Positions 1 to 5,859 of a stretch of 6,339 nt of DNA are shown one piece after another (position 1 is the stretch's first letter; the number at the start of each line of letters is the position of its first letter). The notes beneath the pieces were generated by a model that made no database searches, was not told the origin of the DNA, and saw only the letters and a program-made list of their open reading frames with translations. The translations under genes and the position numbers were made by a program. This DNA is from Alistipes sp. (lineage in GTDB: Bacteria; Bacteroidota; Bacteroidia; Bacteroidales; Rikenellaceae): positions 1 to 6,339 of the forward strand of contig JAFNUH010000232.1 of assembly GCA_017384185.1 (NCBI GenBank), given 5' to 3'.

Positions 1-227
1 CACGATGCGAACTTCTCCTTATACTCCACCTGAAGAGGCATAAAATCAGTACCTTCCTTTGCGTCCTTTGCCGCTACAACGGTTGCGAGCAACATTGTGT
101 CACCCATCTTCACTACAACCGAGCCGTCAGCCTGCTTGGCCAACTTACCGGTCTCGATTGTAATCTGGCGACCGTCAGCGAGCGTAATCGTCTTTTGTAC
201 AGCGTTGTACAACTTGTTTTCTTCCAT
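1..227 (-). CDS. pnp: Polyribonucleotide nucleotidyltransferase (PNPase), N-terminal part, cut by the window edge
   Basis: The first 75 codons are present, starting at the ATG whose complement lies at 225-227; the gene continues beyond base 1. The translation begins [20 protein letters not shown] and then shows the conserved opening of the first RNase PH-like domain, with [15 protein letters not shown] at about residues 26-40 followed by [10 protein letters not shown]. PNPase is a phosphate-dependent 3'-to-5' exoribonuclease and a member of RNA decay complexes in the cytoplasm. It sits 80 nt downstream of rpsO on the same strand, the arrangement known from many bacteria. The catalytic second PH domain and the KH/S1 domains lie outside the window, so only identity, not integrity, can be judged. 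The spacer upstream holds a 13-bp hairpin that may control its expression. Confidence 0.93.
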   Translation of the reverse strand, partial: MEENKLYNAVQKTITLADGRQITIETGKLAKQADGSVVVKMGDTMLLATVVAAKDAKEGTDFMPLQVEYKEKFAS

Positions 228-262
228 AAATTATAAATCGTCAAAAAATAAAATGTCATACG

Positions 263-293
263 AAATGAAGGTAACACGCAGTTACCTTCATTT
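263..293 (-). promoter_or_regulatory. Perfect 13-bp hairpin between rpsO and pnp
   Basis: Arms at 263-275 and 281-293 are exact inverted complements around a 5-nt loop (276-280). On the transcribed minus strand the stem is followed by a short CGTATGACA stretch and then a T-rich run about 20 nt before the pnp ATG. It may be a weak rpsO terminator or attenuator, or an mRNA-processing and stability element. In E. coli the same intergenic position carries the rpsO terminator and the RNase III-cleaved pnp leader hairpin; that comparison is knowledge from E. coli, and a shared function here is inferred. Confidence 0.6.
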
Positions 294-302
294 GTACCCT
301 CG

Positions 303-310
303 CAAAATTA
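303..310 (-). promoter_or_regulatory. Possible pnp promoter -7 element
   Basis: TAATTTTG on the minus strand fits the Bacteroidota -7 consensus TAnnTTTG and overlaps the rpsO stop codon. Transcription would begin just before the 263-293 hairpin, placing it at the 5' end of a pnp mRNA. No TTG element is visible at the usual distance upstream, so this may be a chance match. Confidence 0.25.
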
Positions 311-580
311 CTTACGGAGGTTAAGAGTCTTGATGATAGCACGGTAGCGCTCGATATCAACCTCCTTCAAGTACATAAGCAACTTGCGACGCTTACCTAC
401 CAAGCGCAACAATGAGCGCTGGGTACCGAAGTCGTGCTTGTTGTTCTTGAGGTGCTCAGTAAGGTGGCTGATACGGTATGAAAACAATGCGATCTGGCTC
501 TCCGGAGAACCAGTGTCGGTGTTAGACTTGCCGTACTTACCAAAAAGCTCTTGCTTTTTCTCTGCTGTTAAATAAGCCAT
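308..580 (-). CDS. rpsO: 30S ribosomal protein S15
   Basis: The 90-residue product is the usual size for S15 and begins MAYLTAEKKQELFGKYGKSN. It carries the family hallmarks TGSPESQIALFSYRI (about residues 23-37), LTEHLKNNKHDFGTQRSLL and LVGKRRKLLMYLK in order, ending in NLRK. S15 binds the central domain of 16S rRNA early in 30S assembly and forms an intersubunit bridge. The reading frame stays open upstream to 616, but the extra 12 residues (MEAVWPINLLYF) do not belong to S15, so the ATG at 580 is chosen. No clear Shine-Dalgarno precedes it; the 20 nt before the ATG are A/T-rich, as is common for Bacteroidota ribosomal genes. It is first in an rpsO-pnp unit with its own promoter at 689-720. 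Confidence 0.97.
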   Translation of the reverse strand: MAYLTAEKKQELFGKYGKSNTDTGSPESQIALFSYRISHLTEHLKNNKHDFGTQRSLLRLVGKRRKLLMYLKEVDIERYRAIIKTLNLRK

Positions 581-683
581 AAAATATAATAAGTTTATGG
601 GCCATACCGCCTCCATCCGGAACGGTTAAAAGCCCTGGTTCCACTCCACGATGCATTCCCCTTACTGTGAATAACACCGGAGC
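581..683 (-). promoter_or_regulatory. rpsO 5' leader with possible structured, autoregulatory element
   Basis: From the predicted transcription start near 681-683 to the rpsO ATG the leader is about 100 nt. Read on the minus strand, GGAAC (638-642) can pair with GTTCC (619-623). GGGC in that hairpin's loop (632-635) can pair with GCCC (599-602), which lies 19-22 nt before the start codon, making an H-type pseudoknot possible. CATC (649-652) and GATG (614-617) could add an outer helix. S15 represses its own mRNA through structured leaders in several phyla; that this leader does so is inferred from hand-drawn pairing only. Confidence 0.35.
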
Positions 684-688
684 GTGCA

Positions 689-720
689 CAAAAATACTCC
701 TATTTTAGTTAAGCGCCAAA
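689..720 (-). promoter_or_regulatory. rpsO promoter, Bacteroidota type
   Basis: On the minus strand a -33 element TTTG (717-720) is followed after 20 nt by TATTTTTG (689-696), an exact match to the -7 consensus TAnnTTTG used by the primary sigma factor of Bacteroidota. Predicted start of transcription is about 681-683, some 100 nt before rpsO. The 314-bp gap between rpsO and apbE (581-894) contains this promoter, the rpsO leader, the divergent apbE promoter and the apbE leader; no further gene is visible in it. Confidence 0.7.
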
Positions 721-780
721 TATTTTAGGCTTAAAAATATTATTTTTTCGTTCGTTTATAGCTGATTTATGTGCGAGTTG

Positions 781-810
781 TTGGTTTTTTCCAAAATATA
801 TGTATATTTG
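781..810 (+). promoter_or_regulatory. apbE-operon promoter, Bacteroidota type
   Basis: TTG at 781-783 (a second TTG lies directly before it at 778-780) and TATATTTG at 803-810 are separated by 19 nt, matching the TTG / TAnnTTTG pattern of Bacteroidota vegetative promoters. Transcription would begin near 816-818, leaving a leader of about 83 nt before apbE. It is divergent from the rpsO promoter, about 60 bp away, without overlap. Confidence 0.65.
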
Positions 811-900
811 CATAGAAAAGGTGTTTCAGAGGGTGGTTTTTTTGACAAAATTCAAGGCGAGTGAGACCTCTGTTTTTAGGACGATTTTAGGGAGTTGACA

Positions 901-1953
901 ATGGCTTGTAAGAATCTTTTTTCTCGACTGATAATGGCGCTAATGACGCTGGTTGTATTCACGATTTTTTCGTGCAGCAAACCTGCGCCAAGCTATGTTC
1001 GTGTCGAGGGTCAGATGCTCGGAACTTTTATGTTGGTGAGCGCCCAAACGCAGCTTCCATCGTCGGAAATTTACCAGAAGATGATGCATATCGACTCGGT
1101 GGCAAAAAAATCGATGTCTATATTCGATAGTGAGTCGTTGCTGAGCCGAGTGAATCGTAACGAAACTGACTCTTTGGATGAGCATATCATCCACTGTTTG
1201 GAACTCTCTCGCCGTATTAGCGCCGTGAGTGACGGGGCATACGACGTGACCATCGCACCCCTTGTAGAGGCGTACGGCTTTGCCGGCAAGGAGCGTCAGG
1301 CAGAGGTAAATGTTGACTCACTGTTGGAGTTTGTCGGAATTGATAAGGTGCGAGTTGAGGCGGGTCGTCTTGTGAAGGATGATAGCCGTTTGCGCCTGGA
1401 TTTCAATTCGATAGCTAAAGGCTATGTCGTCGATATGGCGGCTCAGGAGCTGGAGCGTTTGGGCGTGGAAAACTACTTGGTCGATATAGGCGGAGAGGTG
1501 CGCTGTTGTGGTGTGAATGATAAGGGTGGAGCTTGGCGAGTAGGCGTTGAGACCCCATTTGATGGTAATAACAACGTTGGTGCGCACGTTCAGCAGGTAA
1601 TCACGCTGACCGATTGCTCGATGGCTACGTCGGGAAATTATCGCCGCTACTATCTTGATGAGCAGGGGCGTAAAGTTGCCCACACCATAGATCCCCATAC
1701 GGGTAGGAGTGTAATCACCGACTTGTTGTCGGCAACTGTCGTTGCACCTACGTGTGCCGAGGCTGATGCCTATGGTACGATGTTTATGGCTATGGGGCTG
1801 GAGCGTGCAATCAATGTGGCTCAAGAGTTGGAGCAGAGTGGGGTGATGGTCTATTTCATTGCCGCAGGCGAGGGAGATGATTTTGAAGTTTACTACTCCT
1901 CAAAGTTGGCTCCAGCGATAAAATCCACCGAGGGATTTCGAGAGATAGAGTAG
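901..1953 (+). CDS. apbE: FAD:protein FMN transferase (ApbE family lipoprotein)
   Basis: ApbE moves FMN from FAD onto a Thr/Ser of exported proteins such as NqrB/NqrC or RnfG/RnfD, outside the inner membrane. The 350-residue product has a hydrophobic signal segment (about 10-24) ending in TIFSC, so Cys25 is the likely lipidated residue. Family motifs follow in order: LGTF (40-43), DFNSIAKGYVVD (167-178), LVDIGGEV (193-200), ATSGNYRRYY (242-251), HTIDPHTGR (261-269) and AEADAYGT (286-293), where Asp289 and Thr293 match the metal-binding residues. The start is the ATG at 901, six nt after AGGGAG (889-894); an in-frame TTG at 895 lies too close to that SD. No flavinylation target or nqr/rnf gene is visible nearby. 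It is the first gene of a unit with a lipid kinase 32 nt downstream. Confidence 0.93.
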   Translation: MACKNLFSRLIMALMTLVVFTIFSCSKPAPSYVRVEGQMLGTFMLVSAQTQLPSSEIYQKMMHIDSVAKKSMSIFDSESLLSRVNRNETDSLDEHIIHCLELSRRISAVSDGAYDVTIAPLVEAYGFAGKERQAEVNVDSLLEFVGIDKVRVEAGRLVKDDSRLRLDFNSIAKGYVVDMAAQELERLGVENYLVDIGGEVRCCGVNDKGGAWRVGVETPFDGNNNVGAHVQQVITLTDCSMATSGNYRRYYLDEQGRKVAHTIDPHTGRSVITDLLSATVVAPTCAEADAYGTMFMAMGLERAINVAQELEQSGVMVYFIAAGEGDDFEVYYSSKLAPAIKSTEGFREIE

Positions 1954-1985
1954 TGTGTGGCTCAACGAGGGAAGAGAAAAATTGT

Positions 1986-2885
1986 ATGAAGAAAGCGATA
2001 TTATTGTATAATAAGCAGGCTGGTCGTGGAAACGTTGAACGTAATCTTGATAAGATTATGGCGATATTCCACGAGGCGGACTATGATATAACGCCAGTTG
2101 TGATTGACTTCTGCGATAACCCTTATGAAGGTTACGAAGATGTTGATTTAGTGGTAATTGCGGGTGGTGATGGTACGCTCAACTATGCTGTAAATACAAT
2201 GATGCGCAACGACCTGTCACTTACGCTTGGTGTTATTCCGGGCGGTACGGCAAACGACTTTGCCGGAGCGTTGGGTATGTCTAAAAATATCCTGGAAGCA
2301 GCCCGACAGATTGCCTACGGCGAGCCTGAAGCTATCGATTGTGGCAAGGTCGAATCTATTGGTGCGCCCGACACGAAGCCCATCTATTTTGTGAATATCT
2401 TCAGCTTTGGAATGTTTACCACGACCTCGCAGCATACACGTGTGGAGCTTAAGCAGATTATGGGTCGTGCGGCATATATGATTGAGGCGCTTAAGGAGTT
2501 GAAGAAGTTGCACGGCATTCCGCTCACCATCACCAGCGACAATGAGGCGTTCTACTATCCGACGCTTATGGGGCTTGTTTTCAATGGTGAGACGGCCGGA
2601 CGTATGCCTTTGGCTCGCAACTCAAATCTGCAAGATGGAGCTTTCGATTGTCTGTTTTTACGTAAGCGAGAGACTATGTTTCAGTCGGCAGTAGATATGT
2701 TATTGTATCTGCTTGGTGTTAAGACTGAGGCTGTTAAATATCTGCGTACGAGTGAATTAACGCTCGTGTCGCCCGTTGATACCGACACCGATGTCGATGG
2801 TCAACGAGGTGAGCAGTTCCCCATAAAACTAAGCTGTCTGCGGGGAGCGCTCACGGTCGTCTGTCCCCCGCCGAGGGACACCTGA
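1986..2885 (+). CDS. Diacylglycerol kinase / lipid kinase (YegS-DgkB-BmrU family)
   Basis: The 299-residue product has the diacylglycerol kinase catalytic fold. KKAILLYNKQAG at the N-terminus matches the family's first strand. AGGDGTLN (59-66) is the nucleotide-binding GGDGT signature, PGGTANDFA (85-93) is the second conserved motif, and DVDGQRGE (about 269-276) corresponds to the C-terminal DGE region. Such enzymes use ATP to phosphorylate diacylglycerol or related lipids at the inner face of the membrane. Bacteroidales also make sphingolipids, so a sphingoid or ceramide substrate is possible; sequence alone cannot decide. The frame is open from a GTG at 1953 overlapping the apbE stop, but those 11 extra residues are unlike the family, so the ATG at 1986 is preferred; a purine-rich stretch at 1967-1976 is its SD region. 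Its TGA overlaps the next ATG by one base. Confidence 0.9.
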   Translation: MKKAILLYNKQAGRGNVERNLDKIMAIFHEADYDITPVVIDFCDNPYEGYEDVDLVVIAGGDGTLNYAVNTMMRNDLSLTLGVIPGGTANDFAGALGMSKNILEAARQIAYGEPEAIDCGKVESIGAPDTKPIYFVNIFSFGMFTTTSQHTRVELKQIMGRAAYMIEALKELKKLHGIPLTITSDNEAFYYPTLMGLVFNGETAGRMPLARNSNLQDGAFDCLFLRKRETMFQSAVDMLLYLLGVKTEAVKYLRTSELTLVSPVDTDTDVDGQRGEQFPIKLSCLRGALTVVCPPPRDT

Positions 2886-2887
2886 TG
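2873..2887 (+). promoter_or_regulatory. Ribosome binding site and coupled ATG for the regulator gene
   Basis: GAGGGA (2873-2878) lies 6 nt before an ATG (2885-2887) that overlaps the kinase stop TGA (2883-2885) by one base, a layout typical of translational coupling. The frame from this ATG reads only MRRNFL and then stops at 2903-2905. The next frame over is open from 2889 right through the AraC-type gene. This well-placed start therefore most likely belongs to the regulator. Confidence 0.6.
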
Positions 2888-3002
2888 AGACGAAATTTTT
2901 TATGATATATGGAGAGAGATTAAAAGTGAGGGAGTTAGAAAAGTTTCAGTTTCAAAAATCAAAGATTATTTTAGTGAGGAGAGTTTAAGATTCGACGACT
3001 AT
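2885..3002 (+). other. Out-of-frame 5' end of the AraC-family gene (apparent frameshift at six T)
   Basis: From 2889 to 3002 the AraC frame has no stop but also no ATG, GTG or TTG, and it translates as protein-like sequence, including KVSVSKIKDYFSEESLRFDD just before position 40 of the restored protein. A well-formed start (ATG 2885 with SD) lies one frame away. The two frames meet in the run of six T at 2896-2901. Dropping one T, or a +1 slip of tRNA-Phe on UUU-U, gives a continuous reading MRRNFYDIWREIK and onward, for a total of 307 residues. It may be a sequencing or assembly error, a true mutation, or recoding; the sequence alone does not tell which. Confidence 0.65.
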
Positions 3003-3809
3003 GTGCTTTCGCCGCTTGTGCGTTTTAAGACAATGACGGGCGAGCCACGTGTAATCGAGGGAATGACAGTGGGAGTGATATGTAATGGTACGGCTAAGGC
3101 GGTCATCAACGACAGAGCCTTCGAGCTGCGCCCTAACTCGTTGTTTCTGTTGCGTGGCGAGTCGAAGATTTCATCGTTTCGATGCACTAAGGCTTGTACG
3201 GGTTATTTTGTAAACTACTCGCCATCATCTCTGGAGGCTATAAAACTCGACACATCGGATCTTCTGTCGGTTGATGTGATTTTCAGCACCAAGCCCTGCT
3301 TTGAGGCTAAGGAAGAGGAGGTTACAACGCTGCACGATATTGCCACTGCTATTCGCTCAATATCGGGCAGAGAGGGTATGCTCTACGATAACAAGATTAT
3401 GACTTCGCTTTTTGCGTCGTTCTACTATGCTGTGGCATCTATTATCAATCAGAGTGCCGTAGCTGAGAAGCAGCGCCTTGATACCTCACGAGGAGATGAA
3501 CTTATGCGCCTTTTTATCGCCGAGCTGACGGCTTCGTGCGAGCGTGAACGTAGCGTTGAGTATTATGCTAAGAGGCTGGGTATCACGCCAAAATACTTGT
3601 CGCTAATCTGTAAGAACAAGGTTGGCAAGAATGCCTCGAAGGTGATTGATGCTGCCGTTGTAAATAAGGCTAAGGAGTTGCTTACGCAGCCGGGAATGAG
3701 TATTCAGGAGGTTGCCGAGCGATTGAATTTTGTCTCGCAATCGTTCTTTGGTAAGTACTTCAAGCAGCGTACGGGTATATCGCCATCACGCTACAAGGTA
3801 CAGAATTAA
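3003..3809 (+). CDS. AraC-family transcriptional regulator (5' end shifted out of frame)
   Basis: The 268 residues from the in-frame GTG at 3003 form an N-terminal sensing region (about 1-165, beta-rich, including NDRAFELRPNSLFLLRG) and a C-terminal AraC/XylS DNA-binding domain. The domain has two helix-turn-helix units: SVEYYAKRLGITPKYLSLIC (184-203) and the signature unit SIQEVAERLNFVSQSFFGKY (from 233), ending in RTGISPSRYK. It is expected to bind DNA in the cytoplasm and respond to a ligand; target and ligand are unknown. The GTG has no well-spaced SD and lies inside an open frame running back to 2889, so it is probably not the native start; the full protein would be 307 residues from 2885 after a one-base correction. 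As the last gene of the apbE-kinase unit it may regulate that unit or unlinked genes. Confidence 0.88.
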   Translation: MLSPLVRFKTMTGEPRVIEGMTVGVICNGTAKAVINDRAFELRPNSLFLLRGESKISSFRCTKACTGYFVNYSPSSLEAIKLDTSDLLSVDVIFSTKPCFEAKEEEVTTLHDIATAIRSISGREGMLYDNKIMTSLFASFYYAVASIINQSAVAEKQRLDTSRGDELMRLFIAELTASCERERSVEYYAKRLGITPKYLSLICKNKVGKNASKVIDAAVVNKAKELLTQPGMSIQEVAERLNFVSQSFFGKYFKQRTGISPSRYKVQN

Positions 3810-3833
3810 TGTTGGCTGATAATACAACAAAAT

Positions 3834-3873
3834 AAGAGGGTGCTAACTTTACTTGTTATGCACCCTCTTTTTC
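3834..3873 (+). terminator. Rho-independent terminator of the apbE-kinase-AraC unit, probably bidirectional
   Basis: AAGAGGGTGC (3834-3843) pairs perfectly with GCACCCTCTT (3860-3869). An inner TAAC/GTTA helix (3844-3847 with 3855-3858) extends the stem across one bulged base. On the plus strand five T (3868-3872) and more T-rich sequence follow. On the minus strand the stem is followed by TTATTTTGTTG, so it can also serve the convergent cotH-like gene, whose stop lies within this 3' flank at 3874-3876. Confidence 0.85.
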
Positions 3874-5691
3874 TTATTTATTTATAATCTTATCCAGGTC
3901 GGTTACTCGTCTATTAATAAAGTTTCTAACTACGTCAACTTCAGCAGGATATGAGCCTAAAGCCTGGTAGTTCATATTGACATTAAAGTGGAGATTTCCC
4001 CAACGAGTATATTGCAATTTCTGCGACTGGTCGAGATACTGCTCCGTATCGTTGACCCACTGCACGAGTGACTCGGGGGTAATTACTCCGCTACTGCGCA
4101 ACTCCGCCCACATCTCCTTCAGACGAGCATTTGCCACGGGGTCAAGTTTCACAATTCGGGTAACAAATTGTTGCATATTATTTCCACCAGCAAATGAGGC
4201 TATGCCTGAGCTGTATAGATAGCCCGTAGGATTATTAAGCTCGGTATGCGTACGAGAGTCGTTATCGAAAGCAATATCGAAATCCCATACAGGACCTGTG
4301 TAAAACTTGTCGTCACCACGCTCCTTGTACATATATGTACTCCAATATGTATCGGTATTACCGCTCAACTCGCCGACGATAAAGTGCTTGAGGAAGCTGT
4401 CAATATCGAAATATTTGTAGTAACCCCAGCTCTCGTGTATAAAGTTGTCTGAGAATACTCTTGTCTCGAGGTTGTTGAAAGCCTCCTGAATATATTTTTT
4501 CTGTTGTGACGTGATTTTATCGTCATCGGGTGATTTGATGGTTACGGGTATTCCCTTGCTACTCCAGAAATAGCAAGGCTCTTTGCTTGCATATGCATCA
4601 ATCTCAATAAGATAGCCACCCGAGAGAGCCTCTGCGGTATTATCCTCGGGTTTCATCTCCTTAATATCCACACGTCCCTTGCGCACATCTATCTGGTCGC
4701 AGAGCTGATAGCAACCACGGTATTCGCCATTGAAGATTACATCTACGGGCTGGCAGTAGGGTGTATATTTAGCACCCGTACGACGGCTGATTTCAAATGC
4801 TAACATATTACGCATCAAGCTCTTATCGCCATAGGGGCTAATCAATGTCCACTTCTTTGCCTCGGCTGGTGCGTCTAACAATTTTGTCTTCTTGTCGAAC
4901 TTCAGACGGTATGGTTTCTGCGCAAAGTTCCAGCTTGCGTTACCACGACCACGAATGCCTGTCTTCTCGCCATAATGCATATATCTGCCGTTGTCGCCAA
5001 TGACATAGACATTGCTCGAAATCTCCTGCTCCTTTGATGTTACCTCTGCGCCTTGGTGGGTATTGATAACCACTGTCGGCAGGTTTGTAACCTGATAGAA
5101 CTGCGTATCATCGCCTTCGCCCTTGTTGCCATAGAATGCCAACTCAGCCAAATTACAACGTACATCGTTGGGCGACACGTAGCGTACATATCTAAAACCT
5201 CGTGAGCAATTTACCGTGGCAAAGTTCATCTCGCCCTGCTTGCCTGGCTCCTGTATGACGTGGATGGGCACGGCATCGCTGAAGTCGTGTTTGTTTGCAC
5301 CCTGAATAACTGCCAGCATAACACGTTTAGCGTGACCATTGCGTGGGGCGTAGCCAATCTTTGTTATGACGTGCTTCTCTCCGAGGTCAAGACCTACCCA
5401 CGTCATCGAACGCTCGTGTGATGCGAAGAAGGTCTCAAACTTACGGTCAAATACATTTGCTTTCGTGTTTACCGTTGTCGATTGAGAGTCGCCATTGCCA
5501 TAATCTACGGAGTATTTTGTGCCTATGATAGCGCCCGGCAGAGAACCATCCGGACCTGCCTGAACATCAAATTCGGGTACGGGTTGCTCCTTGTTGGGGT
5601 CGTCAATGATAATATCCTCTTTGCCTCCACACGAGAAGAGTGTAGCTACGGCAACAACGAGGAGTGTCAAAATATGAAGTTTTCTTTTCAT
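3874..5691 (-). CDS. CotH-type kinase-like surface lipoprotein with N-terminal discoidin-like domain
   Basis: The 605-residue product has a signal peptide (1-20) ending in TLFSC, so Cys21 is the lipidation site. The acidic, charged stretch after it (GGKEDIIIDD) resembles Bacteroidota surface-export signals. Residues about 57-190 look like an F5/8 type C (discoidin) carbohydrate-binding domain (WVGLDLGEKHVITKIGYAPR, 98-117; ending LAELAFYG). Residues about 205-480 match the CotH kinase-like family: IRGRGNASW (246-254), QKPYRLKF (258-265), LMRNMLAFE (292-300), GGYLIEID (358-365) and VWDFDIAFDND (468-478), the last being the expected metal-binding DxD region. CotH of Bacillus spores is a protein kinase; activity and substrate here are unknown. 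It has its own promoter upstream and faces the AraC gene convergently across a shared terminator. ATG at 5691 gives the complete signal peptide. Confidence 0.85.
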   Translation of the reverse strand: MKRKLHILTLLVVAVATLFSCGGKEDIIIDDPNKEQPVPEFDVQAGPDGSLPGAIIGTKYSVDYGNGDSQSTTVNTKANVFDRKFETFFASHERSMTWVGLDLGEKHVITKIGYAPRNGHAKRVMLAVIQGANKHDFSDAVPIHVIQEPGKQGEMNFATVNCSRGFRYVRYVSPNDVRCNLAELAFYGNKGEGDDTQFYQVTNLPTVVINTHQGAEVTSKEQEISSNVYVIGDNGRYMHYGEKTGIRGRGNASWNFAQKPYRLKFDKKTKLLDAPAEAKKWTLISPYGDKSLMRNMLAFEISRRTGAKYTPYCQPVDVIFNGEYRGCYQLCDQIDVRKGRVDIKEMKPEDNTAEALSGGYLIEIDAYASKEPCYFWSSKGIPVTIKSPDDDKITSQQKKYIQEAFNNLETRVFSDNFIHESWGYYKYFDIDSFLKHFIVGELSGNTDTYWSTYMYKERGDDKFYTGPVWDFDIAFDNDSRTHTELNNPTGYLYSSGIASFAGGNNMQQFVTRIVKLDPVANARLKEMWAELRSSGVITPESLVQWVNDTEQYLDQSQKLQYTRWGNLHFNVNMNYQALGSYPAEVDVVRNFINRRVTDLDKIINK

Positions 5692-5727
5692 AGGACGGTT
5701 TTGTATTGGTATTTTAACTCACTTTGA

Positions 5728-5760
5728 CAAAGATAGTAAAATATATTAGTCGTAATACAA
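5728..5760 (-). promoter_or_regulatory. Promoter of the cotH-like gene, Bacteroidota type
   Basis: On the minus strand TATCTTTG (5728-5735) is an exact TAnnTTTG match. TTG (5758-5760) lies 22 nt upstream, slightly more than the usual spacing. Transcription would start near 5720, about 30 nt before the ATG. Confidence 0.5.
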
Positions 5761-5803
5761 TTTTTCCTATAAAATCAATCTATATAGTTATAGTTTTATC
5801 AAA

Positions 5804-5838
5804 TACAAAAAAAAGAGCCACCTTTTGGGTGACTCTTT
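5804..5838 (-). terminator. Rho-independent terminator of pckA
   Basis: On the minus strand AAAGAGTCACC (5828-5838) pairs with GGTGGCTCTTT (5812-5822) around a 5-nt loop, with one G-T wobble. It is followed by a run of T (5807-5814) and GTATTTG. It begins about 20 nt past the pckA stop and insulates the cotH-like gene from pckA transcription. Confidence 0.85.
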
Positions 5839-5859
5839 GAGTATTTAGTAATTATTGAA

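Noticed and set aside
97..324. 75-codon open frame on the plus strand at the left end
   Set aside because: Antisense to the pnp start and running across the rpsO-pnp hairpin; no coding features.
827..877. CAGAGG (827-832) / CCTCTG (867-872) pairing followed by five T in the apbE leader, like an attenuator
   Set aside because: Only 6 bp around a 34-nt loop with little inner pairing; too weak to call a terminator or riboswitch without comparative support.
1318..1824. 168-codon open frame antisense to apbE
   Set aside because: The plus strand carries all ApbE motifs through this segment; the antisense translation has no signal peptide, motif or start context.
1953..1985. GTG start for the lipid kinase overlapping the apbE stop
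   Set aside because: The added residues MCGSTREEKNC do not resemble the start of this kinase family, whereas MKKAILLYNKQAG does.
2902..2988. 28-codon ORF beginning MIYGERLKVRELEK, overlapping the 5' end of the AraC gene
   Set aside because: It has no SD at suitable spacing and lies in a third frame. The overlapping AraC frame explains the sequence better.
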